A DNA stretch of 64,000 nucleotides from positions 186,001 through 250,000 of the forward strand of contig NZ_CANMUE010000002.1 in NCBI RefSeq assembly GCF_947500975.1, written 5' to 3'. The DNA is from an uncultured Polaribacter sp. Lineage in GTDB: Bacteria > Bacteroidota > Bacteroidia > Flavobacteriales > Flavobacteriaceae. Of this stretch, positions 1 through 8,749 are shown in pieces. The position numbers and the translations under genes were made by a program. Each line of letters opens with the position of its first letter. Within the stretch, counting starts at the first letter, position 1. The notes under the pieces are model-generated. The model made no database searches. It was not told the DNA's origin and saw only the letters and a list, made by a program, of their open reading frames with translations.

Positions 1-687
1 TTCTATTAAACCTAAATGAATCAATACATTTCTGGTTCCATTAACACCTTCATTAATAATTGTAGGGTTTAATTCTTTCGATTTTCCACCTTCAAAAAGT
101 AAAACCGTTTTTCCCATTTTGCTCAAAGTATATCTTAACGATTTTGCAATATTGTTAGAGAAAACAATCATTGGAGGATTAAATACTTTGGCTAATTCTA
201 AAGCTTTTTTATCGTCTTTACTACAACGAATTTGAGCAATATTATCGCGTTTGCTACCGCCTGTATGAAAATCGATTACATAATCTACAAAAGGGGCGAT
301 TTTTTTTGTAAACTGGTATGCAAATTGGCTAGCCAAAGAACCATTTAAAGTACCTGGGAACATTCTGTTTAAATCCCGTCCGTCTGGAAACTCTCTCGTT
401 TGAATTAAATATCCAAAAATATTAAAAACAGGGATGCAAATAATAGTTCCGTTTTTGGGTTTATTAATTTTTAAATCAATAATTTCTCTAACAATACCAA
501 CACCATTAGTTTCATCTCCATGAATACCAGCTAATAACAAAACAACAGGCCCTGGATTTTTAGAACGCTCTATAATTACAGGAACGTTTACAGTTGTTCT
601 TGTATGAAGTTTCGCAATTTTTAAATCGATTACAGTACGTTTTCCTTCAGGTATTTCTTCTCCTAAAAGAACAAAAGGTTTATTCAT
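1..687 (-). CDS. Succinylglutamate desuccinylase/aspartoacylase family protein (partial)
   Basis: Translated from the reverse strand starting at ATG 687; the reading frame stays open for 229 codons to the window edge, so the C-terminus is missing. It shows the zinc-carboxypeptidase-like motifs of this family (COG3608): GIHGDE with H56 and E59 as zinc ligands, DLNRMFPG at about 105-112, and IDFHTG with H141 as third ligand. Members deacylate or hydrolyse amide-linked small substrates; the substrate here is not known. The gene overlaps the end of rimK by 8 nt, so it is the third gene of a RimB-RimK operon and probably acts on the product or substrate of that ligase (inference). Confidence 0.88.
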   Translation of the reverse strand, partial: MNKPFVLLGEEIPEGKRTVIDLKIAKLHTRTTVNVPVIIERSKNPGPVVLLLAGIHGDETNGVGIVREIIDLKINKPKNGTIICIPVFNIFGYLIQTREFPDGRDLNRMFPGTLNGSLASQFAYQFTKKIAPFVDYVIDFHTGGSKRDNIAQIRCSKDDKKALELAKVFNPPMIVFSNNIAKSLRYTLSKMGKTVLLFEGGKSKELNPTIINEGVNGTRNVLIHLGLIE

Positions 688-1558
688 CGACATGAATTTC
701 TAAATATCTAATAATTTCTTTGGCAATATTTTTTCCTGTGGCAACTTCTATACCTTCTAAACCAGGAGAAGAATTTACTTCTAAAACCAAAGGTCCTTTT
801 GAAGATTGTAACATATCTACACCAGCAACACCTAAACCTAAAGCTTTGGTTGCTTTTAAAGCTGTTTTTTCTTCTTCGTCTGTTAATTCTATTATAGTAG
901 CATTGCCACCTCTGTGAAGATTAGATCGGAACTCGCCTTCTTTTCCTTGTCTTTTCATTGCTCCAATTACTTTACCATCAACAACAAATGCTCTAATATC
1001 TGCGCCACCAGCCTCTTTAATAAATTCTTGCGCAATTACTCTGGCACCTAAACCATTAAAAGCTTCTAAAACAGAAGTAGCCGCATTTTTTGTTTCAGCT
1101 AAAACGACTCCTAAACCTTGTGTGCCTTCTAATAATTTTAAAACTAAAGGAGCACCACCAACAGAATCTACAACATGCTCTACATCTTTTGTGTAATTAG
1201 TAAATACCGTTTTTGGTAAACCAACACCAGCTCTTGCTAAAATTTGTAAACTGCTTAATTTATCTCTAGACCTTGTTAATGCTTGCGAAGAAACTGAAGT
1301 AAACACTTTCATCATTTCAAATTGACGAATTACTGCTGTTCCGTAAAATGTAACAGAAGCACCAATTCTTGGAATTATAGCATCAACATTAGAAATATAT
1401 TCGCCTTTATAATAAATTTTAGGTGATTTTTTTTCTATAACAATGTCACATTTTAAATGATCTACCACTAAAACTTCATGTCCACGTTTTTCGGCAGCTT
1501 CAACTAATCTTCTAGTGGAATACAATTTTGGGTTTCTAGATAAAATTACAATTCTCAT
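680..1558 (-). CDS. rimK: RimK-family ATP-grasp ligase
   Basis: 292 residues, close to the 300 of E. coli RimK, which adds glutamates to ribosomal protein S6. The N-terminal pre-ATP-grasp domain (1-90) is followed by the ATP-grasp fold, with a glycine-rich [10 protein letters not shown] loop near 145-155 and the Mg-binding [10 protein letters not shown] motif near 260-269. The ATG overlaps the stop of the upstream RimB gene (ATGA), implying translational coupling. The target in Bacteroidota need not be S6: the neighbours suggest a peptide-tagging or small-peptide system (inference). The family assignment is firm; the substrate is open. Confidence 0.92.
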   Translation of the reverse strand: MRIVILSRNPKLYSTRRLVEAAEKRGHEVLVVDHLKCDIVIEKKSPKIYYKGEYISNVDAIIPRIGASVTFYGTAVIRQFEMMKVFTSVSSQALTRSRDKLSSLQILARAGVGLPKTVFTNYTKDVEHVVDSVGGAPLVLKLLEGTQGLGVVLAETKNAATSVLEAFNGLGARVIAQEFIKEAGGADIRAFVVDGKVIGAMKRQGKEGEFRSNLHRGGNATIIELTDEEEKTALKATKALGLGVAGVDMLQSSKGPLVLEVNSSPGLEGIEVATGKNIAKEIIRYLEIHVDE

Positions 1559-1995
1559 TTATTTGTTTCTTTTAATTTGAATGATAGATTCTTTTTAGCA
1601 GTGTCAATTACAAACTTTTTATTTAAAAATTTTCTTCCTAATAAAATAGGGTATTTCATATCTTTTCTTTCACTTAAAGTTAAAAATATAGGAAATGTTT
1701 TATTAAAAATGATAATTTCTGTCCGAATCATAAATCTCGTTTCAGAAATACCATTAGAACTTTTTACAATTGTTGAAGAATAATCTTTTGAAGTGAATTC
1801 TTTGTTGTTGTAAAGAAGGTGTTCAGGATCTAAAAGTGTAAATTTAATTAAATTCACTTCATTTTCTGTAATTTCTTGAATATTAGAACAATGAATAGAA
1901 GAAGTATAAGCGCCAGAATCTATTTTAATATCAATATTTTCTAATATTAAATCAGGAAAATCAGCCTTGTCTACTCGTCCTATAGTTAATTTCAT
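1555..1995 (-). CDS. RimB-like retropepsin-type aspartic protease (ATP-dependent zinc protease family)
   Basis: 146 residues, the typical size for the COG4067/PF05618 family once called ATP-dependent zinc proteases and now recognised as retropepsin-like. The active-site element is [12 protein letters not shown] near residues 26-37 (DSGA corresponds to the DTGA signature). A second strand, [17 protein letters not shown], near 115-132 matches the flap/core of the fold. The gene is first in an operon, overlapping rimK by 4 nt. RimB proteins are known partners of RimK. Membership is well supported; the cleaved substrate cannot be read from the sequence. Confidence 0.88.
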   Translation of the reverse strand: MKLTIGRVDKADFPDLILENIDIKIDSGAYTSSIHCSNIQEITENEVNLIKFTLLDPEHLLYNNKEFTSKDYSSTIVKSSNGISETRFMIRTEIIIFNKTFPIFLTLSERKDMKYPILLGRKFLNKKFVIDTAKKNLSFKLKETNK

Positions 1996-2054
1996 TTAAA
2001 TTTTTTAAGATGTCGTAAAGTTATATATAGCTATTGAAATAGCCTTAAAAATTT

Positions 2055-3611
2055 TTATAATTTTGCGATAGCAGCTTCTGCGCAGCGCTCTCCATCCATA
2101 GCTGCTGAAATAATACCACCAGCATAACCACCTCCTTCTCCGCAAGGAAATAATCCTTCGATTTCTGTATGTTCTAAATTTTCTTTTCTTGGAATGTTTA
2201 CAGGTGATGAAGTTCTAGATTCAACACCAACAATATTCGCTTCATTTGTATAATATCCGTGCATTTTTGAACCAAATGCTGCAAATCCTTTTCTTAATCT
2301 ACTACCAATAATTTTTGGTAATAAAGAGTGTAGGGGAGCAGATTTTAATCCTGGTTGATAAGAGGTCTCATTTAAATCTGTAGATAGTTTTCCCTCAACA
2401 AAATCTACCAACCTTTGTGCGGGCGCAGTTTGTGTTCTTCCGCCAGCAAAAAAAGCAATTTTTTCTAAATCTTTTTGAAATTCTAACCCCTTTAAAGCGC
2501 CAAATTTTTCATACTTTTTAAAGTCTTGATCTATATTTAATTCAACTACAATTCCCGAATTCGCAAACCTATTATTACGTCTAGAAGGTGACATTCCATT
2601 AACAACAACTTCTCCATTAGCAGTAGCTGCAGGTACAATAAAGCCACCAGGACACATGCAAAAAGAGTATACACCTCTATTATTTACTTGATGTACAAGG
2701 CTGTACGCTGCTGCAGGTAAAAGTTCATCTCTTTCTCCTGAACAATGATATTGAATTTGATCTATAATTTGTTGCGGATGCTCTACACGAACTCCCATTG
2801 CAAAAGATTTTGCTTTTAAGGTGATTTCTTTTTTGTGCAACAATTGATACATATCTCTTGCCGAATGACCTGTTGCTAAAATAACAGCATTTGCTTGTAT
2901 TTCTTGTCCGTTTTGAATTTCAATAGCTTTAATTTTATTGTCTTTGATGATAAAATCTGTCACTCTAGTTTCAAAATGAATTTCTCCACCAAATTTTAAT
3001 ATATTTTCACGTATATTTTGGATGATTTTTGGTAGTTTATTGGTTCCAATATGTGGATGTGCATCTACTAAAATTTGTTCTGTTGCTCCATGAAACACTA
3101 GGTTTTCAAAAATTCTACGAACATCTCCTCGTTTTAAACTTCTTGTATATAATTTTCCATCAGAATAAGTGCCTGCTCCACCTTCACCAAAACAATAATT
3201 AGAATCTTCGTTTACAAAATGATCTTGATTAATGGCTTTTAAATCTCTTCTTCTATCTTGTACATTTTTCCCTCGTTCTAAAACAATTGGTTTGTAGCCT
3301 AACTCTATGCAACGTAAGGCTGCGTACATTCCTGCAGGGCCAAAACCAATAATATGAACTTCTTTTGCATTAGAAACATCTTTATAATCAAATATATAAT
3401 CAGATTTTTCAGGAATTTCTTCGTTGATGTAAACAGCAACTTTATAATTAAAGATGATGTCTTTCTTACGAGCATCTATAGATTTTCTAAGAACTTTTAT
3501 TGATGATATTTCATTTTTATCAACTTCTAATTGTTTAGAAGCTTTATATAAAAGAATGTTTTCTTTGCGTTCTTCTATTAAATTTACTCGAAGTTGAATT
3601 TCTTTAATCAT
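2055..3611 (-). CDS. FAD-dependent dehydrogenase (COG2509 family)
   Basis: 518 residues. An N-terminal domain of about 80 residues, rich in charged residues, precedes the FAD-binding Rossmann motif IIGFGPAGMYAALRC near 87-101. The family-specific stretch CFGEGGAGTYSDGKLYTR lies near 140-157, and the GxGGGYAGGI stretch near the C-terminus closes the dinucleotide site. This family is widespread, soluble and of unknown substrate, often annotated as NAD(P)/FAD-dependent oxidoreductase. The gene appears monocistronic; the 59-nt gap to the upstream rimB start on the same strand has no obvious terminator. Confidence 0.9.
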   Translation of the reverse strand: MIKEIQLRVNLIEERKENILLYKASKQLEVDKNEISSIKVLRKSIDARKKDIIFNYKVAVYINEEIPEKSDYIFDYKDVSNAKEVHIIGFGPAGMYAALRCIELGYKPIVLERGKNVQDRRRDLKAINQDHFVNEDSNYCFGEGGAGTYSDGKLYTRSLKRGDVRRIFENLVFHGATEQILVDAHPHIGTNKLPKIIQNIRENILKFGGEIHFETRVTDFIIKDNKIKAIEIQNGQEIQANAVILATGHSARDMYQLLHKKEITLKAKSFAMGVRVEHPQQIIDQIQYHCSGERDELLPAAAYSLVHQVNNRGVYSFCMCPGGFIVPAATANGEVVVNGMSPSRRNNRFANSGIVVELNIDQDFKKYEKFGALKGLEFQKDLEKIAFFAGGRTQTAPAQRLVDFVEGKLSTDLNETSYQPGLKSAPLHSLLPKIIGSRLRKGFAAFGSKMHGYYTNEANIVGVESRTSSPVNIPRKENLEHTEIEGLFPCGEGGGYAGGIISAAMDGERCAEAAIAKL

Positions 3612-3734
3612 ATTGCAAAAATAATTAAATGTAATTGTAAAGAATGATAAAAGATTAAGAATTAATTTAGTATAATTTTTTTATTTTGATTTACTTATAT
3701 CAATACTTCTTACTGATACAATCGTTGTTTGTTT

Positions 3735-5159
3735 TTAGCTAATTAATGGTAATATTTTTTCTTTTAATTCTTTTCTGCTTTTAACACCAGTTTTTAAATA
3801 GATGTTTCTAATGTGAGATTTTAATGTGTTTAATGATATAAATAATTGATCACTAATAACTGCATTTGAATGTCCTAAAATCAAAAGTTTTAACACTTCT
3901 ATTTCTCTTAAAGTTAGGGGTTTACTTAATATTTCATGATCTGTTAATAATGCAAAAAAGGGGTCGATATTTTTATTGTTGATCTCTGAATGGGTGGTTT
4001 TTTGATCAATTAATTGTTGAAGTTCTAAAGTGTTTTTATTTGCTATTTCTAATTTTTTTTTCATTCTATAACTAATTGCATAGGTAAACACAATTATATC
4101 TAACCAACACGCAATTTTAATAATTTTCATGTCTCCTCTAACTTCCCATAAACCAAAGGGGAAGCCAATAATAAAATAAATAGCAAATGGAATTATTAAT
4201 AAATAACCGATAACATAAAATATAGCATGAGGTATTTTTTTTATATTAATAAGTCCAACAAACCAAAGTATAGGGAATAAACAAATACCAATTGAGTCTG
4301 ATAAAGCAACAAAGAAATAGTTTTTTGTAATTAAGTATATAATGTAAAAAAATAGAACAAGTATTGGAAGAATAAAAAGAAGTTTTGTAAACTTTGGATA
4401 TCTTTTATAAATATTTAAAAAGCTTATTGAAAATAATAAAAACCATATTTCATTAAAAAAATGAATTATTAATTCTAAATAATAGTAATTATCGTTTCCT
4501 CTAAAATTATTAATTAAATAGCCGTCAATCAATAAAAGTTTAAACAATAATGATGTTAAAAACAGAAAGTAAAAAAGGTATGTTTTTTCTCTAAATTTAA
4601 AAAATAAAAAGATATTTAATAAAATTATAATAACACTTGTACCGTAATACAAATTGTTAAAAGCACTTTTTTTAATTACATAATTAACAAACTCATTTTC
4701 GTTTATAATTTTTATTGGAAAATTTGTTTCTTTTGGGAAACTAACATATAGATAATATGTATTTTTTTTATTTTTAAATGCCTTAAGCTTAAATGTAGGG
4801 TATTGATAATCAATTTCTAGTTGTTTTTTTTGTATGCTATTTCCTGTTGAGGTTTTAAATTGTAATTGATTGTTATCTTCTTTAAAAATATCAATTTTTT
4901 TTATTTGATGCGTAGGAATATAAGCAATAAAATCTTCATTTTTTTGATTATTATCCAGTTCTACCTTTATCCAATAATTACCGTTTTTATAACCAAAACT
5001 TTTACTAGCTGGAAAAGTCTTAAAAGTCTGCAGTAAGACGTTTTTAGGTGCTAAAGGTTTACTTTCTTTAAAGAAAGATAAGGTGTAAGAGTATTTTAAT
5101 GTATCTGTTTTTTGTTCAAAATTACTTGTAAAAGTATTTTGAAAACATAAAAAACACAT
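3735..5159 (-). CDS. Membrane-bound LuxR-type transcription regulator with 7TMR-DISM sensor region
   Basis: Order of parts from the ATG at 5159: an extracytoplasmic beta-rich domain (about 20-150), seven or so hydrophobic segments (about 165-365) as in 7TMR-DISM proteins, a short coiled coil, and a C-terminal LuxR/FixJ-type helix-turn-helix (LTLREIEVLKLLILGHS onward, about 415-470). It would couple an external ligand directly to DNA binding without a kinase. The start is doubtful: the frame remains open upstream to 5223 and encodes a convincing signal peptide (two Lys then a hydrophobic run) whose only start candidate is ATT at 5195. With TTG 5162 or ATG 5159 the export signal would be cut in half. 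Confidence 0.82.
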   Translation of the reverse strand: MCFLCFQNTFTSNFEQKTDTLKYSYTLSFFKESKPLAPKNVLLQTFKTFPASKSFGYKNGNYWIKVELDNNQKNEDFIAYIPTHQIKKIDIFKEDNNQLQFKTSTGNSIQKKQLEIDYQYPTFKLKAFKNKKNTYYLYVSFPKETNFPIKIINENEFVNYVIKKSAFNNLYYGTSVIIILLNIFLFFKFREKTYLFYFLFLTSLLFKLLLIDGYLINNFRGNDNYYYLELIIHFFNEIWFLLFSISFLNIYKRYPKFTKLLFILPILVLFFYIIYLITKNYFFVALSDSIGICLFPILWFVGLINIKKIPHAIFYVIGYLLIIPFAIYFIIGFPFGLWEVRGDMKIIKIACWLDIIVFTYAISYRMKKKLEIANKNTLELQQLIDQKTTHSEINNKNIDPFFALLTDHEILSKPLTLREIEVLKLLILGHSNAVISDQLFISLNTLKSHIRNIYLKTGVKSRKELKEKILPLIS

Positions 5160-5342
5160 CAAACTTACTAATAAAGTTGTAGTTTGTTTTTTAATTGTAG
5201 TAGAGTTTAAATGTTTATTTTAATTTTTTATAACAAATAAACTCAAAGGAGTAAAAAAGTGTAATTTTAATTTGTCTAATTTTTTTGGGGATGTTTTAGT
5301 AATCATTTTCTTTGTTTGAAATTGTAAATATTGTTTTGTTTA

Positions 5343-5720
5343 TTAATTTAACACCTTTAAATTATCTAAGATAGATTGGTATTCTAATAAACTTTTTTCT
5401 AGAATAGGAAAAATCAAATTAATTTTTGTTTTTATTTCCTCCTCACTTACTTTTTCTTCAGCACTTTTTTCTAAATCTTTAATTTCTTCTATACAAGATA
5501 CTCCCATTAAAGCTAATGAAGATTTTAAAAAGTGTGATATACTTTTTAATTCTTCGTAATTTACTGATTCTAAACTTTTTTTTAAAGTTTCTAATCTAGG
5601 AGAAGTATCAGAAATAAAAACTTCAATTAGTTGTATTAGTAAATTTTTATCTGATGAAAAGTATTCTTTTATAGATGTTAAATTTACAATATCACTAATT
5701 AAGATGCTCTGTATATTCAT
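5343..5720 (-). CDS. Hpt domain-containing phosphotransfer protein
   Basis: 125 residues, a stand-alone four-helix Hpt domain. The signature ISHFLKSSLALMG carries the phospho-accepting His at position 63, followed by the conserved Lys and small residues two and three turns later. Hpt proteins shuttle phosphate between hybrid histidine kinases and response regulators. No kinase or receiver protein is encoded in this window, and the neighbouring LuxR-type gene has no receiver domain, so the partners are elsewhere. The gene is followed by a 180-nt AT-rich gap before the LuxR gene. Confidence 0.85.
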   Translation of the reverse strand: MNIQSILISDIVNLTSIKEYFSSDKNLLIQLIEVFISDTSPRLETLKKSLESVNYEELKSISHFLKSSLALMGVSCIEEIKDLEKSAEEKVSEEEIKTKINLIFPILEKSLLEYQSILDNLKVLN

Positions 5721-5947
5721 TTTATATTAATGTAGAGTCATTAAAGATTAATTTATAATGTTATAAATATAAATAAAAAATTAAGAGTTTTATTTTTTTT
5801 TTAAGATATAATTTATTAGTTCTTTATTTTCTTTAAATTTAGTTTAAAAAAAGAATTTTAAATTAAAATCAATTTATTAATAATACAAAACTTAATTCCG
5901 TTTATATTTTATGTTATAAAAAAGATAAGATAATACAAAGCTCTATT

Positions 5948-6505
5948 TTATTTCAATTCTATTTTAGAATTACTATTTTCAAAAAGCTGTTTATAATCCT
6001 CTATTTTAAAGGTTTCTTCGTTAAATCTAGAAGTTCTATTTCTACCTTCTTGTTGTCTTGTAATACTTCTAGCAAAACGTCTAATTTCTTCTTTATTAGT
6101 TAAAATAATACCTGGTACAATGGCACTTTTACCATTCTCATCTTTAGCAACCATTGTAAAATATGAAGAGTTACAATGCTTTTTTTCTCCAGTTCTAATA
6201 TTTTCAGATTCTACACGTAAACCAACGACCATAGAAGTTCTTCCTGTGAAATTAATAGAAGCTTTCATGGTTACTAACTCACCAACTTCAATTGGATTTA
6301 AAAAATCTACTTTATTTACAGAAGCTGTAACACAGTAATTACCAGAGTGCTTAGAGGCACAAGCAAAAGCAATTTGGTCCATTAAATTTAAAATATGACC
6401 TCCATGAATTTTTCCACTAAAATTTGAGTGAGAAGGTAACATTAACTCAGTAATTGTTAATTGAGACTCATAAATCTGTTTAAAGATTTTGTTGTTTTCT
6501 TTCAT
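5948..6505 (-). CDS. Acyl-CoA thioesterase (hotdog fold)
   Basis: 185 residues from ATG 6505. The hotdog-fold core includes GKIHGGHILNLMDQIAFACASKH (about 29-51), where the HGG and Asp region lies next to the active site of the BFIT/BACH and YciA-type acyl-CoA hydrolases, and a second strand block at about 70-105 (VNKVDFLNPIEVGELV). The start at TTG 6535 gives ten extra residues, but that stretch contains a TATTTTTG promoter element just 5 nt before ATG 6505, so the ATG is preferred. The enzyme hydrolyses acyl-CoA to free acid; chain-length preference is not readable. Confidence 0.88.
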   Translation of the reverse strand: MKENNKIFKQIYESQLTITELMLPSHSNFSGKIHGGHILNLMDQIAFACASKHSGNYCVTASVNKVDFLNPIEVGELVTMKASINFTGRTSMVVGLRVESENIRTGEKKHCNSSYFTMVAKDENGKSAIVPGIILTNKEEIRRFARSITRQQEGRNRTSRFNEETFKIEDYKQLFENSNSKIELK

Positions 6506-6510
6506 AACTT

Positions 6511-6518
6511 CAAAAATA
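6511..6518 (-). promoter_or_regulatory. TAnnTTTG promoter element before the thioesterase gene
   Basis: On the reverse strand this reads TATTTTTG, a perfect match to the Bacteroidota -7 consensus TAnnTTTG. It ends 5 nt before ATG 6505, so the transcript would be nearly leaderless. No -33 TTTG at ideal spacing is obvious. Confidence 0.4.
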
Positions 6519-6721
6519 CAAATCTTTTTTATCAATGTCTAGTATAGTATAAGGAATAGGTGTTTGATGTTACTTTTAAGAATGAAAGTATGTTGGCAAT
6601 GTTGTAATAATTTAGCATTTAGATAAACTAGTTATCATTTTAAAGAATATTTATTTTTAAAAAAGAAAGTAATTTCTAATTGTGTTTTTCTATAAATATT
6701 TTTTTTACGAGCTATTTAAAG

Positions 6722-6729
6722 TAAATTTG
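6722..6729 (+). promoter_or_regulatory. TAnnTTTG promoter element before the GlmU-like gene
   Basis: TAAATTTG matches the Bacteroidota -7 consensus and lies 19 nt upstream of the ATG at 6749. A clear -33 element was not seen. Confidence 0.45.
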
Positions 6730-6748
6730 TGTAACGAAAATAATAAAT

Positions 6749-7924
6749 ATGAATTATATTTTATTTGATGGTGATGTTAGAAGTTCTTTATTACCATTTA
6801 CTTATACAAAGCCGGTTGCAGATTTAAGAATTGGTATACTAACAATAAGAGAAAAATGGGAGAAGTTTTTAGGTTCAACCACAACAACGATTACTGAAGA
6901 ATATTTAGAAGAAAAATATCCAATGGTAGAGTTGGATCAAAATATATTGATAAATGCATCTTTTTGTCCAACAAAAAAATTAGCTGAAAGCTTGAAAAAT
7001 TTATCTGAAAATGAAGCCATTTTTAAAGGTGAAGATGTTATCGCATTTTATTCTACAAAAGACCAAGAAGAGGTTGATTTTGAAGCCTATACTCAGATTG
7101 AATTTGAAGAGGAGGTACTTCAATTAAAAAACACTTGGGATATTTTTTCATTAAATGATAAAGCTATTCAGCAAGATTTTGATTTAATTACTGAAGGTAG
7201 AACCTCACAACCAATACCAGAAGGAACTAGATATATTAATAAAGAAAACATTTTTATAGAAGAGGGTGCAAAAATCACTTTTGCAACTTTAAATGCTTCA
7301 AAAGGACCAATTTATATTGGAAAAAATGCAGAAATTATGGAGGGCTCTATTGTTAGAGGAGCTTTAGCTATGTGTGATCATTCTGTATTAAAATTAGGTG
7401 CAAAAGTTTATGGTGCAACAACCTTGGGACCTCATTGTAAAGTAGGAGGTGAGATTAGTAATTCTGTTTTAATGGGATTTTCTAGTAAAGGTCATGATGG
7501 TTATTTAGGGAATTCTGTTTTAGGAGAATGGTGTAATTTAGGTGCAGATACTAATAATTCTAATCTTAAAAATAACTATGCTGAAGTAAAATTATGGAAT
7601 TATACCACAGGAAGGTTTGCAAAAACTGGATTGATGTTTTGTGGTTTAATCATGGGAGATCATTCTAAATGTGGAATAAATACCATGTTTAATACAGGTA
7701 CAGTTGTTGGTGTTTCTGCTAATATTTTTGGTGCCGGTTTTCCAAGAAATTTTATTCCATCTTTTAGTTGGGGAGGAGCATCTGGATTTACAGAATACAA
7801 AACAGAAAAAGTTTTTGAAGTAGCAGAAATAGTAATGGAAAGAAGAAAAGTTAATTTTGATGCTCAAGAACAACGAATTTTAGAAAACGTTTTTGAAATT
7901 ACAAAACAGTATAGAAATTATTAA
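6749..7924 (+). CDS. GlmU-like putative sugar-phosphate nucleotidyltransferase/acetyltransferase
   Basis: 391 residues. The N-terminus (MNYILFDGDVRSSLLPFTYT) and the overall plan match the alternative GlmU family of Bacteroidota (TIGR03991 type), with a divergent nucleotidyltransferase-like N-terminal half (1-170) and a C-terminal left-handed beta-helix of hexapeptide repeats (about 175-370: IYIGKNAEIMEGSIVRGAL and following). The proposed role is supply of UDP-N-acetylglucosamine, from glucosamine-1-phosphate, for cell wall and lipid A. The biochemical activity is inferred from family membership. The gene stands alone and ends in a strong bidirectional terminator. Confidence 0.85.
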   Translation: MNYILFDGDVRSSLLPFTYTKPVADLRIGILTIREKWEKFLGSTTTTITEEYLEEKYPMVELDQNILINASFCPTKKLAESLKNLSENEAIFKGEDVIAFYSTKDQEEVDFEAYTQIEFEEEVLQLKNTWDIFSLNDKAIQQDFDLITEGRTSQPIPEGTRYINKENIFIEEGAKITFATLNASKGPIYIGKNAEIMEGSIVRGALAMCDHSVLKLGAKVYGATTLGPHCKVGGEISNSVLMGFSSKGHDGYLGNSVLGEWCNLGADTNNSNLKNNYAEVKLWNYTTGRFAKTGLMFCGLIMGDHSKCGINTMFNTGTVVGVSANIFGAGFPRNFIPSFSWGGASGFTEYKTEKVFEVAEIVMERRKVNFDAQEQRILENVFEITKQYRNY

Positions 7925-7943
7925 AAATTGAATATAAAAAAAT

Positions 7944-7982
7944 AAAAAGGCTAATTAAGAATTTTCTTAATTGGCCTTTTTT
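7944..7982. terminator. Bidirectional terminator between GlmU-like gene and GIN-domain gene
   Basis: An A-run, a stem pairing AGGCTAATTAAGAA with TTCTTAATTGGCCT (one G-T style mismatch) and a T-run form a symmetric intrinsic terminator between two convergent genes. Confidence 0.8.
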
Positions 7983-7988
7983 AATATC

Positions 7989-8723
7989 TTAATTTTTATC
8001 AATTACATCTCCAGAACCAACAGATTTACTATCTACATATTTAGGATTTCCTTTGTAATAAATACTTCCAGAGCCAACTACTTTAGCTTTAATTTTAGTA
8101 TTTACAGTTGTTTTTATACTACCAGACCCCGCAATGTTTGCGCTAATTTCATCTGTAGTTAAATCATATGCTTTTATACTACCAGAACCCGCAATAGAAC
8201 ATGTAAACTCGTTTGTGTTTCCTGATAAAATAATGTTTCCAGAACCACCAATAGATGATGTAATTTCATCAGAATCTACTTGTAAAGTAATGTTTCCTGA
8301 GCCTCCTAAACTTACTTTAAAGTTTTTACTTTTTATAACTCCGTTACTTGTTAAATTTCCTGAACCACCTAATGCAATTTTATCAATATCTGTATAAGTT
8401 ATGGTTACGGTTAATCCTTTTGTAGTTCTTACATTTATGTTTTTTTCAAATTTTACATATAAAGTATTTCCTTTTACTTCAGTTTCTATATAAGGAATAA
8501 TGTTTTCTTCCCCTTTAATAGTAATTTTACCTTCTTTACCTTTTATTAATTTCACATCAAAAGAACCTCCAATACTTACATCGTCATAATCAGAAGTAGT
8601 TCTTTTTACAGTTACAATATTTCCATTTCCTTTAATTTTTTTACTATTTCCCCACCAATTTTGGGCATTTGTAGAAAATGTAAAAACAATAATTAAGATT
8701 GATAAACTAATTTTTTTATACAT
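7989..8723 (-). CDS. Exported GIN-domain (DUF2807) protein
   Basis: 244 residues with a signal peptide (MYKKISLSILIIVFTFSTNAQ). The mature part matches the auto-transporter adhesin head GIN domain: a long right-handed beta-solenoid built from about 20-residue repeats that end in GGSGNI, GSGSI or similar (about 120-240). It probably sits in the periplasm or on the outer surface. It is the last gene of the run sigma factor - putative anti-sigma - DUF4097-like protein - GIN protein, separated from the preceding gene by 26 nt, so it is probably co-transcribed with them. Function of the family in Bacteroidota is not established. Confidence 0.85.
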   Translation of the reverse strand: MYKKISLSILIIVFTFSTNAQNWWGNSKKIKGNGNIVTVKRTTSDYDDVSIGGSFDVKLIKGKEGKITIKGEENIIPYIETEVKGNTLYVKFEKNINVRTTKGLTVTITYTDIDKIALGGSGNLTSNGVIKSKNFKVSLGGSGNITLQVDSDEITSSIGGSGNIILSGNTNEFTCSIAGSGSIKAYDLTTDEISANIAGSGSIKTTVNTKIKAKVVGSGSIYYKGNPKYVDSKSVGSGDVIDKN

Positions 8724-8749
8724 AATATTTGGTTTTGTGTTGATATGTT

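Noticed and set aside
6506..6535. TTG start 10 codons upstream of the thioesterase ATG
   Set aside because: The stretch contains a perfect TATTTTTG promoter element immediately before the ATG.
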